Below are positions 53,753 to 62,862 of a DNA stretch of 64,000 nt, piece after piece. The notes under the pieces were generated by a model. It saw nothing but the letters and a program-made list of their open reading frames with translations. It was not told the DNA's origin and searched no databases. This DNA comes from JBAZWE01 sp041658605 (GTDB lineage: Bacteria; Actinomycetota; Thermoleophilia; BMS3ABIN01): contig JBAZZU010000009.1 in NCBI GenBank assembly GCA_041658605.1, positions 6,904 through 70,903 of the forward strand. Reading direction: 5' to 3'. A program made the position numbers and the translations under genes. Every line of letters starts with the position of its first letter. Positions within the stretch are counted from its first letter, which is position 1.

Positions 53753-55485
53753 TACAGGTTGGTAAGCAGTTTGAATTTCAACGCCACGAGGTTGGCTATC
53801 GACCTCAGTTGTGGCGAGGATGAGATAACGACCGCCATGGGAATGATGGCTGCGACCAGAAGCGCGGAGACTTCAACAGCCAGGCGAACGTACGAAGGAT
53901 CTGAAACTCCCTCACCCGCCTGTGATTTATCAGGGCTTCCCGTCCCTTCGAGTGACCAGGCGACGGTTTTATTCCAGACACCCGGGATGGTTTCACGCGC
54001 CTTCAGAACAAGCAAAAGCAGCATCGGCGGTCCAAAGACAACCAGGACCCGTAAAGGTTTCTGGATGGACATGTCCACCGGCGCATGCCACCAGAAACTG
54101 TCGAAGAACATGACGCTGAACGAGAAGGCAAGACAGGCTATGTACATCAGGCGCCAGGGCCTGAGCGCTACCAGGCCCAGGGCCAGCGTCAGGTACCATG
54201 GCTGAAACCAGAAGAGCGCAAGCGGAGTCAGAAAAGCCAGTCCGGCGGCAGCTGAGAGCAGCCCCGCGGTGTCCCGGACCCCGATCATCTGCCAGAGCAG
54301 ATAGGCGGCCAGGAGACCGGCGATCGACAGCTGTACCACGGTGTTGGAAAGCGAGAGCTGCAGATGGTCCGCAGCCATGTCCCTGATGATCGAGGCCAGG
54401 GTGAAATTTGTTTTTTGGCCCACGGTGGTCAGGTAATTAAATGTGTCACGTCCCGCCCATAAAGGCAGATAGCTGACAACGGTAACCACGCCCGCGATCG
54501 CAAACGAGCCCGCCCCCATGGCCAGTTTTTTCCAGAGTTCCGGCTGTTTGCGCATCACGAGGGCGATATAGACCAGCAGGATAGGCAGTGTTATGAACTT
54601 TACCAGTGTGGCGAGAGTGAGGCAGAGCGCGCCCACGAGATAGCGTTTATCCAGATAACCGAGGATACCCGCGAGTACCAGCGCCAGCATAAGGATGTCG
54701 TTGTGCCCGTTGGCTACAACGAACGTCAGCACAAACGGGTTCCATCCGTAAAACAGCAGCGCTTTTTTCTCGAGCCCGGGTTTGAGTCGGGCGGCTATTC
54801 TCCATATGAGAGCGAGATTGACCAGGTTGATGCAGATAAAAAACCCTTTGAAAAGAAGGAAGTTTGCGATGATTCCATTGCCGGCAAGGCGCGAAAGCGC
54901 GGCGGTCAGGTATACATGCAGCGGTCCATAAACTGAGCCGGTGCCGACCCAGCCGCCAAGTCCGAAAAACGGGTCGTCAGGGAAGTAGGTAGCGGGAATC
55001 ACCAGCGGGTTCTCCCCGTAGACCGAAAGGATGCGGCCATGGCGGATATAGTCGAAGAGGTCCGTTGATAAAAGGAACGGAGTAAAGAACATGATCACAT
55101 GGAAGGCTACCGCGAACCCGAAGATGCAATACGTGACAGGGTCTTTTTTGTTTTCCGGGCGGGAGAGATGCTCATCCTCTTCATGTATATGGGCTCCGAC
55201 CGCCTTCAGGGCCAGGAGGTAAAGGCCGAAGAGCATCAGGGCGTTAAGGCATATGAATATGTATAGAAGGTAATATCGCGAGAGGTCGAAGCCGCCCTGG
55301 GGCAGTGCCAGGTATGGGGGGAAGTGGGTGTCATCCGTGCCGGGAATGAAAAAAGGCATGATGGCGAAAATGAAATAGGCTACCAAGGAGAGCGACCCGA
55401 CGGTCGCCAGGACCGGCAACTGGTGGGTGCTGCCCTGGCTCCAGAACTTTTTGATTTTAAGATGGGCTTTTGTCGGGTATCTCAT
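53752..55485 (-). CDS. GT-C family polyprenol-phosphate-dependent mannosyltransferase
   Basis: 577 residues with about twelve hydrophobic helices. The first extracellular-loop region contains DLFDYIRHGRILSVYGENPLV with Asp residues typical of GT-C catalytic loops. FFVVANGHNDILMLALVLAG and YGWNPFVLTF resemble MptA/MptB-type alpha-1,6-mannosyltransferases of Actinobacteria. It transfers mannose from polyprenyl-phosphate outside the membrane, probably to a cell-envelope glycan. Downstream genes on the same strand are envelope proteins. Exact linkage is unknown. Confidence 0.82.
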   Translation of the reverse strand: MRYPTKAHLKIKKFWSQGSTHQLPVLATVGSLSLVAYFIFAIMPFFIPGTDDTHFPPYLALPQGGFDLSRYYLLYIFICLNALMLFGLYLLALKAVGAHIHEEDEHLSRPENKKDPVTYCIFGFAVAFHVIMFFTPFLLSTDLFDYIRHGRILSVYGENPLVIPATYFPDDPFFGLGGWVGTGSVYGPLHVYLTAALSRLAGNGIIANFLLFKGFFICINLVNLALIWRIAARLKPGLEKKALLFYGWNPFVLTFVVANGHNDILMLALVLAGILGYLDKRYLVGALCLTLATLVKFITLPILLVYIALVMRKQPELWKKLAMGAGSFAIAGVVTVVSYLPLWAGRDTFNYLTTVGQKTNFTLASIIRDMAADHLQLSLSNTVVQLSIAGLLAAYLLWQMIGVRDTAGLLSAAAGLAFLTPLALFWFQPWYLTLALGLVALRPWRLMYIACLAFSFSVMFFDSFWWHAPVDMSIQKPLRVLVVFGPPMLLLLVLKARETIPGVWNKTVAWSLEGTGSPDKSQAGEGVSDPSYVRLAVEVSALLVAAIIPMAVVISSSPQLRSIANLVALKFKLLTNL

Positions 55486-55707
55486 CGCCTCGGTCCGATC
55501 TGCCAGGCGGCTTGACGGCCGGTACGGCCGGCCGGGAAGGATATTCCTGTTAGCCGCAATATCTTATAGAAAGACAACGTAATGCTCAAGGCGGCTGGCG
55601 GCAGGGTGCGTTTTGCTCTGGGCGTCCGGTCTTTTATACTGGTGCAATCCTGGAAGGACGAGCAGGGAGTTTGTCCAGGGGTACAAGGCCAAAGGAGACA
55701 GTGAAGT

Positions 55708-57105
55708 ATGACTGAAAGCGCCGAAATGGCAGAACAGGGCTCTGGAACAGATGGAAAGATGAGGATTTACAGGGCTTCCTGGGTCATGCCTATCGCCAGG
55801 GAACCCATACACAAGGGCGCGGTAGCCGTTCTGGACGACAAGATTATGGCGGTCGGCCCGGCTGATGAGCTCATTGCGGCTCACCCCGATGCCGAGGTCA
55901 TCAAGTTTCATCACGCCATTCTCCTGCCCGGTTTTGTGAATTGCCATAGCCATATGGAATACGCGGTCTTCCGCGGTCTGCTCGACAATATGAACTTTGG
56001 TCCCTGGATGCTCAGTTTTCTCGATCACAAGGGGATGCTCTCCATCGCGGACTATTCTGTAAGCGCCCGCCTGGGAGCATCGGAGTGCGTAGCGTCCGGC
56101 ACCACAACCGTTGGCGACGCGATGTATTCCGGCATGAGCCTTCCCGCGATCAGGGAGGTCGGACTCAGGGCCAGGGTGTACCAGGAGGCCTTTGGGATCG
56201 ACGACGCCGTCATATCAGAGACGATGTCCAGGCTGACTGACAATATCGACGAACTCGAGGATCAGGCAGACGAGCTCCGGGAGATAGGGATCTTTCCACA
56301 CGCCACATACACGGTGAGCGCCAACCTGTACCAGGCTATCAGCCAGTTCGCCCGCGAGCGCGGCATGAAGGTCGCCACGCATCTCGCGGAGAGCAAGGAC
56401 GAATCAGTCTATATACGTTCCGGAACCGGAGTCCTGGCTCTTGACCTGCGGGAAAAAGTCGGATGGGACAATATCAGCCGTGAGCCTTTCGGCACTACGC
56501 CGGTCAAGTATCTGCAGCAGTGGAACGTATATGGTCCGGAATTCATGGCGGTGCATTGCGTGCACGTAAGCCAGGCGGATGTCGAGATACTGGCCAAGCA
56601 TGACGTTGCCATCGCCCATTGCCCCAAGAGCAACGCCAAGCTCGGATGCGGCATAGCGCCGCTTCCCGCGTTCCTCGAAGCCGGCATCAGGGTCGGTTTC
56701 GGCACAGACAGTCCCGCCAGCAGCAATATCATGGATATGTTCGGCGAGATGCGCACGGCCATCTTCCTCCACCGCGGCATGCAGGGCGACGCCGGTGTGC
56801 TCGGGGCTGAAGAGTGCGTGCAGATGGCGACCCTCGGAGGCGCAAAGGTAATGGGCATGGAAGACAGGATCGGCTCCCTGGAGCCCGGCAAGCAGGCGGA
56901 TTTCATCGCAGTCGATATGGAATACAGCCACTTCGCGCCGATCCACGACGCCTATTCGGCGCTCGTCTACGGCGCCAACCAGGAGGACGTTTTCTTCACG
57001 ATGGTCGCGGGCCGGACGCTCTACGACAAGAAGGTACTGCTGACTATCGACGAAGCCGAGGTCACCACCCGGGCGTATGAAGTAAAGGAGAAACTCTGGC
57101 GCTAG
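55708..57105 (+). CDS. Metal-dependent amidohydrolase (MtaD/SAH deaminase-like)
   Basis: 465 residues. Metal ligands are in NCHSHMEYAVFRG (HxH) near 80, ATHLAESKDE near 232, VHCVHVSQ near 282 and GTDSPASSN near 333. The pattern matches the TrzA/AtzA/MtaD group: deaminases of methylthioadenosine, S-adenosylhomocysteine or aminodeoxyfutalosine. Which nucleoside it uses is not clear. An AAGGAG lies ten bases before the ATG. It stands alone on the plus strand. Confidence 0.88.
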   Translation: MTESAEMAEQGSGTDGKMRIYRASWVMPIAREPIHKGAVAVLDDKIMAVGPADELIAAHPDAEVIKFHHAILLPGFVNCHSHMEYAVFRGLLDNMNFGPWMLSFLDHKGMLSIADYSVSARLGASECVASGTTTVGDAMYSGMSLPAIREVGLRARVYQEAFGIDDAVISETMSRLTDNIDELEDQADELREIGIFPHATYTVSANLYQAISQFARERGMKVATHLAESKDESVYIRSGTGVLALDLREKVGWDNISREPFGTTPVKYLQQWNVYGPEFMAVHCVHVSQADVEILAKHDVAIAHCPKSNAKLGCGIAPLPAFLEAGIRVGFGTDSPASSNIMDMFGEMRTAIFLHRGMQGDAGVLGAEECVQMATLGGAKVMGMEDRIGSLEPGKQADFIAVDMEYSHFAPIHDAYSALVYGANQEDVFFTMVAGRTLYDKKVLLTIDEAEVTTRAYEVKEKLWR

Positions 57106-57292
57106 GAAGCCCGGGCAAAGGCTTAATCCGCCTCCGACTTGGTCTTACACTCCCAATTAACCTATAATGCATCAAGTACATCAACGGAAGACTCGGTTGT
57201 CCCTCTTGTTCCTTTTCTGAAACCTTATGGACCAACTGCGTCTGCAACATGCAGTGCGATCCATAATGGCGCACAGAAAAGGAGTTTTTATT

Positions 57293-58537
57293 TTGTTTGA
57301 AAATCTAGGTTTGGAAGAGCGCCTGCTCAAGGGCGTCAAAGCTATGGGCTATACCGTGCCCACCCCCATCCAGGAGCAAGCTATCCCCAAGGTTCTCGAA
57401 GGCCGCGACATAGTTGGTTGCGCCCAGACGGGAACCGGCAAGACCGCGGCATTCATACTGCCGATCCTTCAGAAGATCAGCAAGGGCCGCGGCGTCAAGG
57501 CGCTGGTTGTCACACCGACCCGCGAGCTGGCCGGGCAGATCGAGGACGTTGCGCGTTCCTGCACCCGATTCACCGGACAGAAAGTCACCGCTGTTTATGG
57601 CGGTGTCGGCTACCAGCCGCAGGCTGAAAAGATCCGCCGGGGTATCGACCTGCTGATCGCCACACCCGGAAGGTTGCTGGATATCCAGCGCCGGGGCGAT
57701 GTCGATTTAAGCGGCGTCGAGGTCCTCGTCCTGGATGAGGCGGACCGCATGCTCGACATGGGCTTCCTGCCCGACGTCAAACGCATCATCAATCTCTGTC
57801 CCGAGAAGCGCCAGAACCTGCTATTCTCCGCCACGATGTCCCACAAGGTACTGGGCGTCCTGGGCACGACACTGAACAATCCCATGCGCATCGAGGTAAG
57901 CCCGAGCGCAACGCCGATAGAGGCAATCCAGCAGACCGTGTATCCGGTCGGCAGCACGCAAAAGGGAGACCTGCTCGTGCAGCTGCTGAAGGAACGGGAC
58001 TTAGACAGGGTCCTCGTCTTCACGCGCACCAAGCACCGCGCTGACCGTGTCTGCCGCACCCTTTCCCGCAAGGGCATAAGGGGAGTCGCCATTCATTCAA
58101 ACCGCAGCCAGGGCCAGCGCCAGCAGGCGCTCGACGGCTTTAAAAGCGGCAAGTACCGCGTTCTCGTGGCAACTGATATCGTAGCCCGGGGCATCGACGT
58201 TGACAATATTTCACATGTTATCAACTTCGACATGCCCAACAAGGCCGAAGACTATGTCCACCGCATCGGCCGCACGGCGCGTGCCGGAAACGACGGCACC
58301 GCGCTGAGTTTCCTCTCTGCGGAGGAGGCATCTTCCCTGCGGGAGATCGAGGGACTCATCGGCACCACGCTTCCATGCGAGGACGTCGAGGGTTTTGACT
58401 ACGACTACCGCGTGGTCCCCAGCCCCGACCGGGAGGCGACAAAAGTGCGCAAGTTCGCTTATAACGGCGGCGCGCTCTCCGGCAAGAAGCGGCGTCCGCG
58501 CAGACGTCCGACCCGCACCATGGCCGGCGCCCGCTAA
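57293..58537 (+). CDS. DEAD-box ATP-dependent RNA helicase
   Basis: 414 residues from a TTG at 57293 with AAGGAG eight bases upstream; the ATG at 57227 lacks a site. Motifs in order: Q motif YTVPTPIQEQAI, AQTGTGKT (I), PTRELAGQ (Ia), DEAD in VLDEADRMLDMGF (II), FSATM (III), VATDIVARGIDVDN (V) and HRIGRTARAG (VI). A basic tail (KKRRPRRRPTRTMAGAR) probably adds RNA contacts. It likely acts in ribosome assembly or mRNA decay. A strong terminator follows. Confidence 0.94.
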   Translation: MFENLGLEERLLKGVKAMGYTVPTPIQEQAIPKVLEGRDIVGCAQTGTGKTAAFILPILQKISKGRGVKALVVTPTRELAGQIEDVARSCTRFTGQKVTAVYGGVGYQPQAEKIRRGIDLLIATPGRLLDIQRRGDVDLSGVEVLVLDEADRMLDMGFLPDVKRIINLCPEKRQNLLFSATMSHKVLGVLGTTLNNPMRIEVSPSATPIEAIQQTVYPVGSTQKGDLLVQLLKERDLDRVLVFTRTKHRADRVCRTLSRKGIRGVAIHSNRSQGQRQQALDGFKSGKYRVLVATDIVARGIDVDNISHVINFDMPNKAEDYVHRIGRTARAGNDGTALSFLSAEEASSLREIEGLIGTTLPCEDVEGFDYDYRVVPSPDREATKVRKFAYNGGALSGKKRRPRRRPTRTMAGAR

Positions 58538-58561
58538 AAGGCAGGCTGATAAGAACGTCAC

Positions 58562-58590
58562 GAGGGGCCCTTCGGGGTCCTTCTTTTTTT
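58562..58590 (+). terminator. Intrinsic terminator of the helicase gene
   Basis: A nine-pair stem (58562-58570 with 58575-58583, two G-U pairs) capped by a UUCG tetraloop is followed by seven T. This is a textbook rho-independent terminator. Confidence 0.9.
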
Positions 58591-58718
58591 CTGAAACCGG
58601 CCGGCGGAGCTGACAGGGCTGGTGTCGCCTTCAAATGGCCGGTGGCGCATTCCTACCACTGTCAGCCAACCTTCCGCTATAATGTTCCGGGTTTATCCAC
58701 AAGACTGAGAGTCAGCTT

Positions 58719-59375
58719 ATGTTGATGGACAGAAAAAGAATCAATCGCTGGACACGCTGGTTTGCCATCATTCTGGCGATCATGTTCGCGCTGGGCACCG
58801 TATTCCTCGGGGTCGGCTCCAGTACGGGCAACCTGTTCTCGGGTTGCTCCGGCAACTCGTCTTCTTCCATAAATTCCTCCAGCTCTCTTGAGGACCGTGA
58901 AGCCTACTTCAAGGAACTGATCATACAGAACCCCCAGGACAAAGACTCCATGCTGGCGCTGGCAAACCTTTACGCCGGCGATGATGTTGGACGTTATGAT
59001 GACGCCATCGTTTATTACAACAATTATTTTACTGTCTCACCCCAGAGCATCGACGTGATGCTGCTGCTGGGCAAAACAGAAATGAAAAAAGGCGATAACG
59101 AGGCCGCCGTCAAGACATTGAGCCAGGCGACTCAGACAGCGCCGACAAACGCGTATGCGTTTTTCATGCTGGGCCAGGCGGCCAAATCGGCTGGCCAGAA
59201 CCAGACCGCAATACTCGCCTGGAGCCGTTTCCTGGAGCTGAGCCCGAATGACAACAACGCTTCGCTCATAAAGGAAGAGATCACCAAGCTTACCGCCCTG
59301 CCGGCGGTAACGCCGCAGACCAGCACCGTCTCGGGCAGCCCCGGTACGTCGGTACCCGTTACCCCGGCGCCGTAA
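58719..59375 (+). CDS. Membrane-anchored TPR protein
   Basis: 218 residues. A basic N terminus and one membrane helix (about 10-33) precede a Ser-rich linker, then three tetratricopeptide-like repeats (DSMLALANLYAGDDVGRYDDAIVYYNNYF, VMLLLGKTEMKKGDNEAAVKT..., AYAFFMLGQAAKSAGQNQTAI...). The tail is Thr/Pro-rich. The repeat part is probably outside the cell and serves as a protein-binding scaffold; partner unknown. Confidence 0.8.
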   Translation: MLMDRKRINRWTRWFAIILAIMFALGTVFLGVGSSTGNLFSGCSGNSSSSINSSSSLEDREAYFKELIIQNPQDKDSMLALANLYAGDDVGRYDDAIVYYNNYFTVSPQSIDVMLLLGKTEMKKGDNEAAVKTLSQATQTAPTNAYAFFMLGQAAKSAGQNQTAILAWSRFLELSPNDNNASLIKEEITKLTALPAVTPQTSTVSGSPGTSVPVTPAP

Positions 59376-59599
59376 GCAAAAACCACATTAAACCCCACGC
59401 CATGGCGGACATCCCCGCTGCAAGCATGCCCTGATTCGGGGGTAAAGTAGGAGCGTCCGCTGCCGATTGTGATATCGTCCGGGAGGTGGATAGCGGCCGT
59501 TTGGTTTAAATCAGGGCGGGAAACGGCTATATAAAATCGACAACTCCCACCGCTATATGCTATAAACCATCCTTGCCCGGAATCGATAGAAGGACAATC

Positions 59600-61756
59600 T
59601 TGAAACTCATAGTCACAGAAAAAGACACAGCAGCGAAAAAAATCGCCGGAATCCTGAGCGGCGGCAAGGCGAAGGTGGGCGCGTATTACAAGATCCCCAT
59701 CTACACTTTCTCCAGCGATTCGGAAGAATATACCTGCGTCGGGCTGAAAGGCCACATAATGCAGCTGGAGTATCCCGAGGAATATTCAGACTGGCGCAAG
59801 GTCGAGCCACGCATGCTCATAGACGCCGAACTGATCAAGGCGCCGTCGGCCAAAGCGGTAGTAAACGCGCTGAAAAAAGCCGCTAAGGACGCAGACCAGG
59901 TCATAATCGCGACCGATTACGATCGCGAGGGCGAGCTTATCGGCCTTGAGGCCCTGGAGCAGATCATCGAGGCCAAGGCCAGCCTTGAGAAGGGCGTGAG
60001 GCGGGCGCGTTTTTCCGCGCTGACCACCGAAGAGATCACCGATGCTTTTGCCAACCCGACCGATCTTTCCATACCTCTGGCCAAGTCCGGAGAAGCCAGG
60101 CAGGATATAGACCTTATATGGGGCGCCACGCTGACGAGGTTCATATCACTCGCCACGTCGAGGCTGGGCAACCAGTTCCTATCCGTGGGCAGGGTGCAGA
60201 GTCCGACGCTGGCCCTGATCGCCGCGCGCGAGCAGGAGCGCCGCGCCTTTATCGCCGTACCTTACTGGCAGCTCTTCGCGGACGTCGATTCGTCACAGGG
60301 GGCATTCACATGCCAGCACAAGACCGAACGTTTTCTGGACAAGACAGAGGCGGACGCCGCGTTAAAGAATTCCAGCGCCGCCGGGACCGGCATCGTCACC
60401 GGCGTCAAGTCGACCAGCAAGAAGCTGCAGCCGCCGGCGCCATTCAACACCACCGCCTACACCAAGGCCGCCACGTCGCTCGGTTATTCCGCGGCCCGCG
60501 CCATACGCCTGGCGGAGGACCTGTACCTGGGCGGCTTCATCAGTTATCCGCGTACGGATAACACAGTTTATCCGGCCTCCCTGGACTTGAGGGAGCTGCT
60601 CACCGAGCTGAAGAACAGCACCGAGCTGGGCGGGCATGCAAGCGCTTTGCTGGCCCGCGCTGAACTGACGCCCACCCGGGGCAAGAAACAGACGACTGAT
60701 CATCCACCCATCTATCCGGTGGGAGTCCCCGGTCCCGGCGACAAACTCGACGACGCCCACTGGAAGATATGGTTCCTGGTGGCAAGGCGTTTTCTGGCGA
60801 CGCTTGGTGACCATGCGGTCTCCGAGAGCAACCGGGTGGACCTGTCGATCGGTGCAGAGCCGTTCGTGGTCAAGGGTTCCCGCATCATCGAGGAAGGATG
60901 GCTCGCCTATTATCCGTACGGCCGCGGCAAGGACAGCGAAGTGCCGCGCCTGGACGAAGGCGAAGAGGTCAGGGTCATTAAAGTCTACGACGAGCAGAAA
61001 GAGACCCAGCCGCCGGGCCGCTACGGCCAGGGCCGGCTGATCGAGCTGATGGAGCAGAACGGTCTTGGCACCAAGGCCACGCGCCACAGCATCATCCAGA
61101 ACCTGTATGACCGCGGCTACATCAAGAACACGCCGGTGGAACCGACGGAAACGGGCATGGGCATGGTAGAGGCGCTGAATACCTACGCCGACCGCATCAC
61201 CAAACCGGAGATGACCGCAGAACTGGAAGAGGAAATGAACTCGATCGCCGAAGAAGCGATGACCAAGGAAGAAGTGGTCAAGCGCTCGCGCGAACTCCTG
61301 CACCTGGCCTACACCTCGCTGGAGGAGCACAAGGAGGAGCTGGCGGGCATCATCGTCAAGGGCATCCAGGAGGACAAGGTCGTCGGCAGCTGCAACAAGT
61401 GCGGCAAGCCGCTGAAGATCATCCGCTCCAAAAAGACCAAAAAGCGTTTCATCGGTTGCGACGGCTACCCCGATTGCGACAGCACCTATCCGCTGCCGCA
61501 GATGGGGAGGCTCATCCCCATGCACGTGGAGTGTCCCTCATGCAATACGCCCAAGGTCAAGATCATCACCCGGGGAAGGCGACCGTGGGAGCTTTGCATA
61601 GACCCGGATTGTCCGACCAAGGATGAGTACAAGAAGAAGGCGGCGGAGCGGAAGGCGGCGAAGGCCGCGGAAGCTGCGGTCGCAAAGCCGTCCGCGAAAG
61701 TGAAAAAAGCCGCTGCGGCGACAAAAGTGGTCAAGAGAAAGAAAAAAGCTTCTTAA
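59600..61756 (+). CDS. topA: DNA topoisomerase I, archaeal-type (type IA)
   Basis: About 718 residues from the TTG at 59600 (AAGGA five bases upstream). The TOPRIM start KLIVTEKDTAAKKIAGILSGG is the archaeal type rather than the bacterial VIVESPxKAK; TDYDREGELIG is the acidic motif. The catalytic Tyr316 is in GGFISYPRTDN. A C-terminal zinc domain (CNKCGK, GCDGYPDCDSTYP, CPSCNTP) is followed by a Lys/Ala-rich tail. It relaxes negative supercoils. Whether a bacterial-type topA also exists elsewhere is unknown. Confidence 0.92.
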   Translation: MKLIVTEKDTAAKKIAGILSGGKAKVGAYYKIPIYTFSSDSEEYTCVGLKGHIMQLEYPEEYSDWRKVEPRMLIDAELIKAPSAKAVVNALKKAAKDADQVIIATDYDREGELIGLEALEQIIEAKASLEKGVRRARFSALTTEEITDAFANPTDLSIPLAKSGEARQDIDLIWGATLTRFISLATSRLGNQFLSVGRVQSPTLALIAAREQERRAFIAVPYWQLFADVDSSQGAFTCQHKTERFLDKTEADAALKNSSAAGTGIVTGVKSTSKKLQPPAPFNTTAYTKAATSLGYSAARAIRLAEDLYLGGFISYPRTDNTVYPASLDLRELLTELKNSTELGGHASALLARAELTPTRGKKQTTDHPPIYPVGVPGPGDKLDDAHWKIWFLVARRFLATLGDHAVSESNRVDLSIGAEPFVVKGSRIIEEGWLAYYPYGRGKDSEVPRLDEGEEVRVIKVYDEQKETQPPGRYGQGRLIELMEQNGLGTKATRHSIIQNLYDRGYIKNTPVEPTETGMGMVEALNTYADRITKPEMTAELEEEMNSIAEEAMTKEEVVKRSRELLHLAYTSLEEHKEELAGIIVKGIQEDKVVGSCNKCGKPLKIIRSKKTKKRFIGCDGYPDCDSTYPLPQMGRLIPMHVECPSCNTPKVKIITRGRRPWELCIDPDCPTKDEYKKKAAERKAAKAAEAAVAKPSAKVKKAAAATKVVKRKKKAS

Positions 61757-61831
61757 CCAGGCCGGCGGCAAGTTAAGCGCTGTCTTGAGCAGCACCTAAA
61801 GCAGAATCAGCTGAATCGCCCGGGGAGCGCC

Positions 61832-62458
61832 ATGTATTTCATCACTTTTGAGGGGATAGATCAAAGCGGCAAGTCCACGCAGCTGGATTTACTGGCAGCC
61901 GCCGCCTCCAAAGCCGGCATCGAAACCCTGAGCGTACGCGAACCGGGCGGCACTCCGCTCGGCGAGCAGATCCGCGAGATCCTTCTCGGCCCCGAACACA
62001 CCACCATGGACGCCTGGACTGAAGCCCTCCTCTATGCCGCCGCACGCGTGCAGCTGGTAAAGGAGGTCATCAAGCCGGCGCTCATGCAGGGCAGGATCGT
62101 TCTCTCCGACCGCTATATCGATTCATCACTCGTTTATCAGGGAATGGCGCGGGAGCTCGGCATCGACCGCATCCTCGACCTGAATCTGGGCGCCACCGGC
62201 GGGCTGATGCCGGACCTGACATTTGTCTTCCATCTCGACGTGGCCGCTTCACGCGAGCGCCTCGCTGGACGCGGGACCGCTGAAGACCGCATCGAGGGCG
62301 AGCCGCTCGACTTCCATCAAAAAGTCGAGGATGGATACAGAAAGCTGGAAGAGATGTATCCGGGGCGCATCGTGGGGATTGACGGCGGCAGGAGCGTGGA
62401 AGAGGTTCAGGGTGATGTGGTGGCCTCGTGCAAAGAGCGGCTGGGGCTCGAGCTGTAA
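61832..62458 (+). CDS. tmk: Thymidylate kinase
   Basis: 208 residues. P-loop FEGIDQSGKSTQ near 5, REPGGTPLGEQIR near 37, DRYIDSSLVYQG near 92 and a LID with RGTAEDRIE. The enzyme phosphorylates dTMP to dTDP. It has GGGAG before the ATG and follows topA by about 75 bases; the order topA-tmk-holB-PSP1 is common and suggests co-transcription. Confidence 0.95.
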   Translation: MYFITFEGIDQSGKSTQLDLLAAAASKAGIETLSVREPGGTPLGEQIREILLGPEHTTMDAWTEALLYAAARVQLVKEVIKPALMQGRIVLSDRYIDSSLVYQGMARELGIDRILDLNLGATGGLMPDLTFVFHLDVAASRERLAGRGTAEDRIEGEPLDFHQKVEDGYRKLEEMYPGRIVGIDGGRSVEEVQGDVVASCKERLGLEL

Positions 62459-62507
62459 GCAGACATTCTATTTTCAGAATCAACCACAAAAAGCCAGGAG
62501 GTTGTGA

Positions 62508-62735
62508 ATGAAAGATGGAATATCACTGGAATTAACTAATGATGAGGCCTTGGTTTTTTTCGATTGGGTAAAAAGGAATAACGTGGAAGAGTTTTACCAA
62601 TTTGAAGATCAAGCAGAAAAAAGGGTACTTTGGGATATTGAAGCACAGTTAGAAAGAACTTTAGTAGTTCCTTTTGAAGCCGACTATAAAAATCTTCTCA
62701 TTCAAGCGAGAAATCATATAAGGGACCAAGAGTAA
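62508..62735 (+). CDS. Small AT-rich hypothetical protein
   Basis: 75 residues, acidic and helical (TNDEALVFFDWVKRNN, WDIEAQLERTLVVPF). The ribosome-binding site AGGAGG lies five bases before the ATG. The gene is clearly more AT-rich than tmk and holB around it, so it was probably acquired recently. No function is recognised. Confidence 0.65.
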   Translation: MKDGISLELTNDEALVFFDWVKRNNVEEFYQFEDQAEKRVLWDIEAQLERTLVVPFEADYKNLLIQARNHIRDQE

Positions 62736-62862
62736 CTTTGGAGTTCGGCAGGCCATAAAGTTTACTAGTCAACCAACTAGCTGACATTAAAGTCAGCAAC
62801 GGTGCCTTTCCAGAAATCGGGCCCGATTCCCATCCACCCCTCCCATATGGGAGAATCAGTCT

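Noticed and set aside
60362..61525. Long open frame (387 codons) on the minus strand
   Set aside because: Antisense to topA; a result of GC-rich codon use with no ribosome-binding site or domain.
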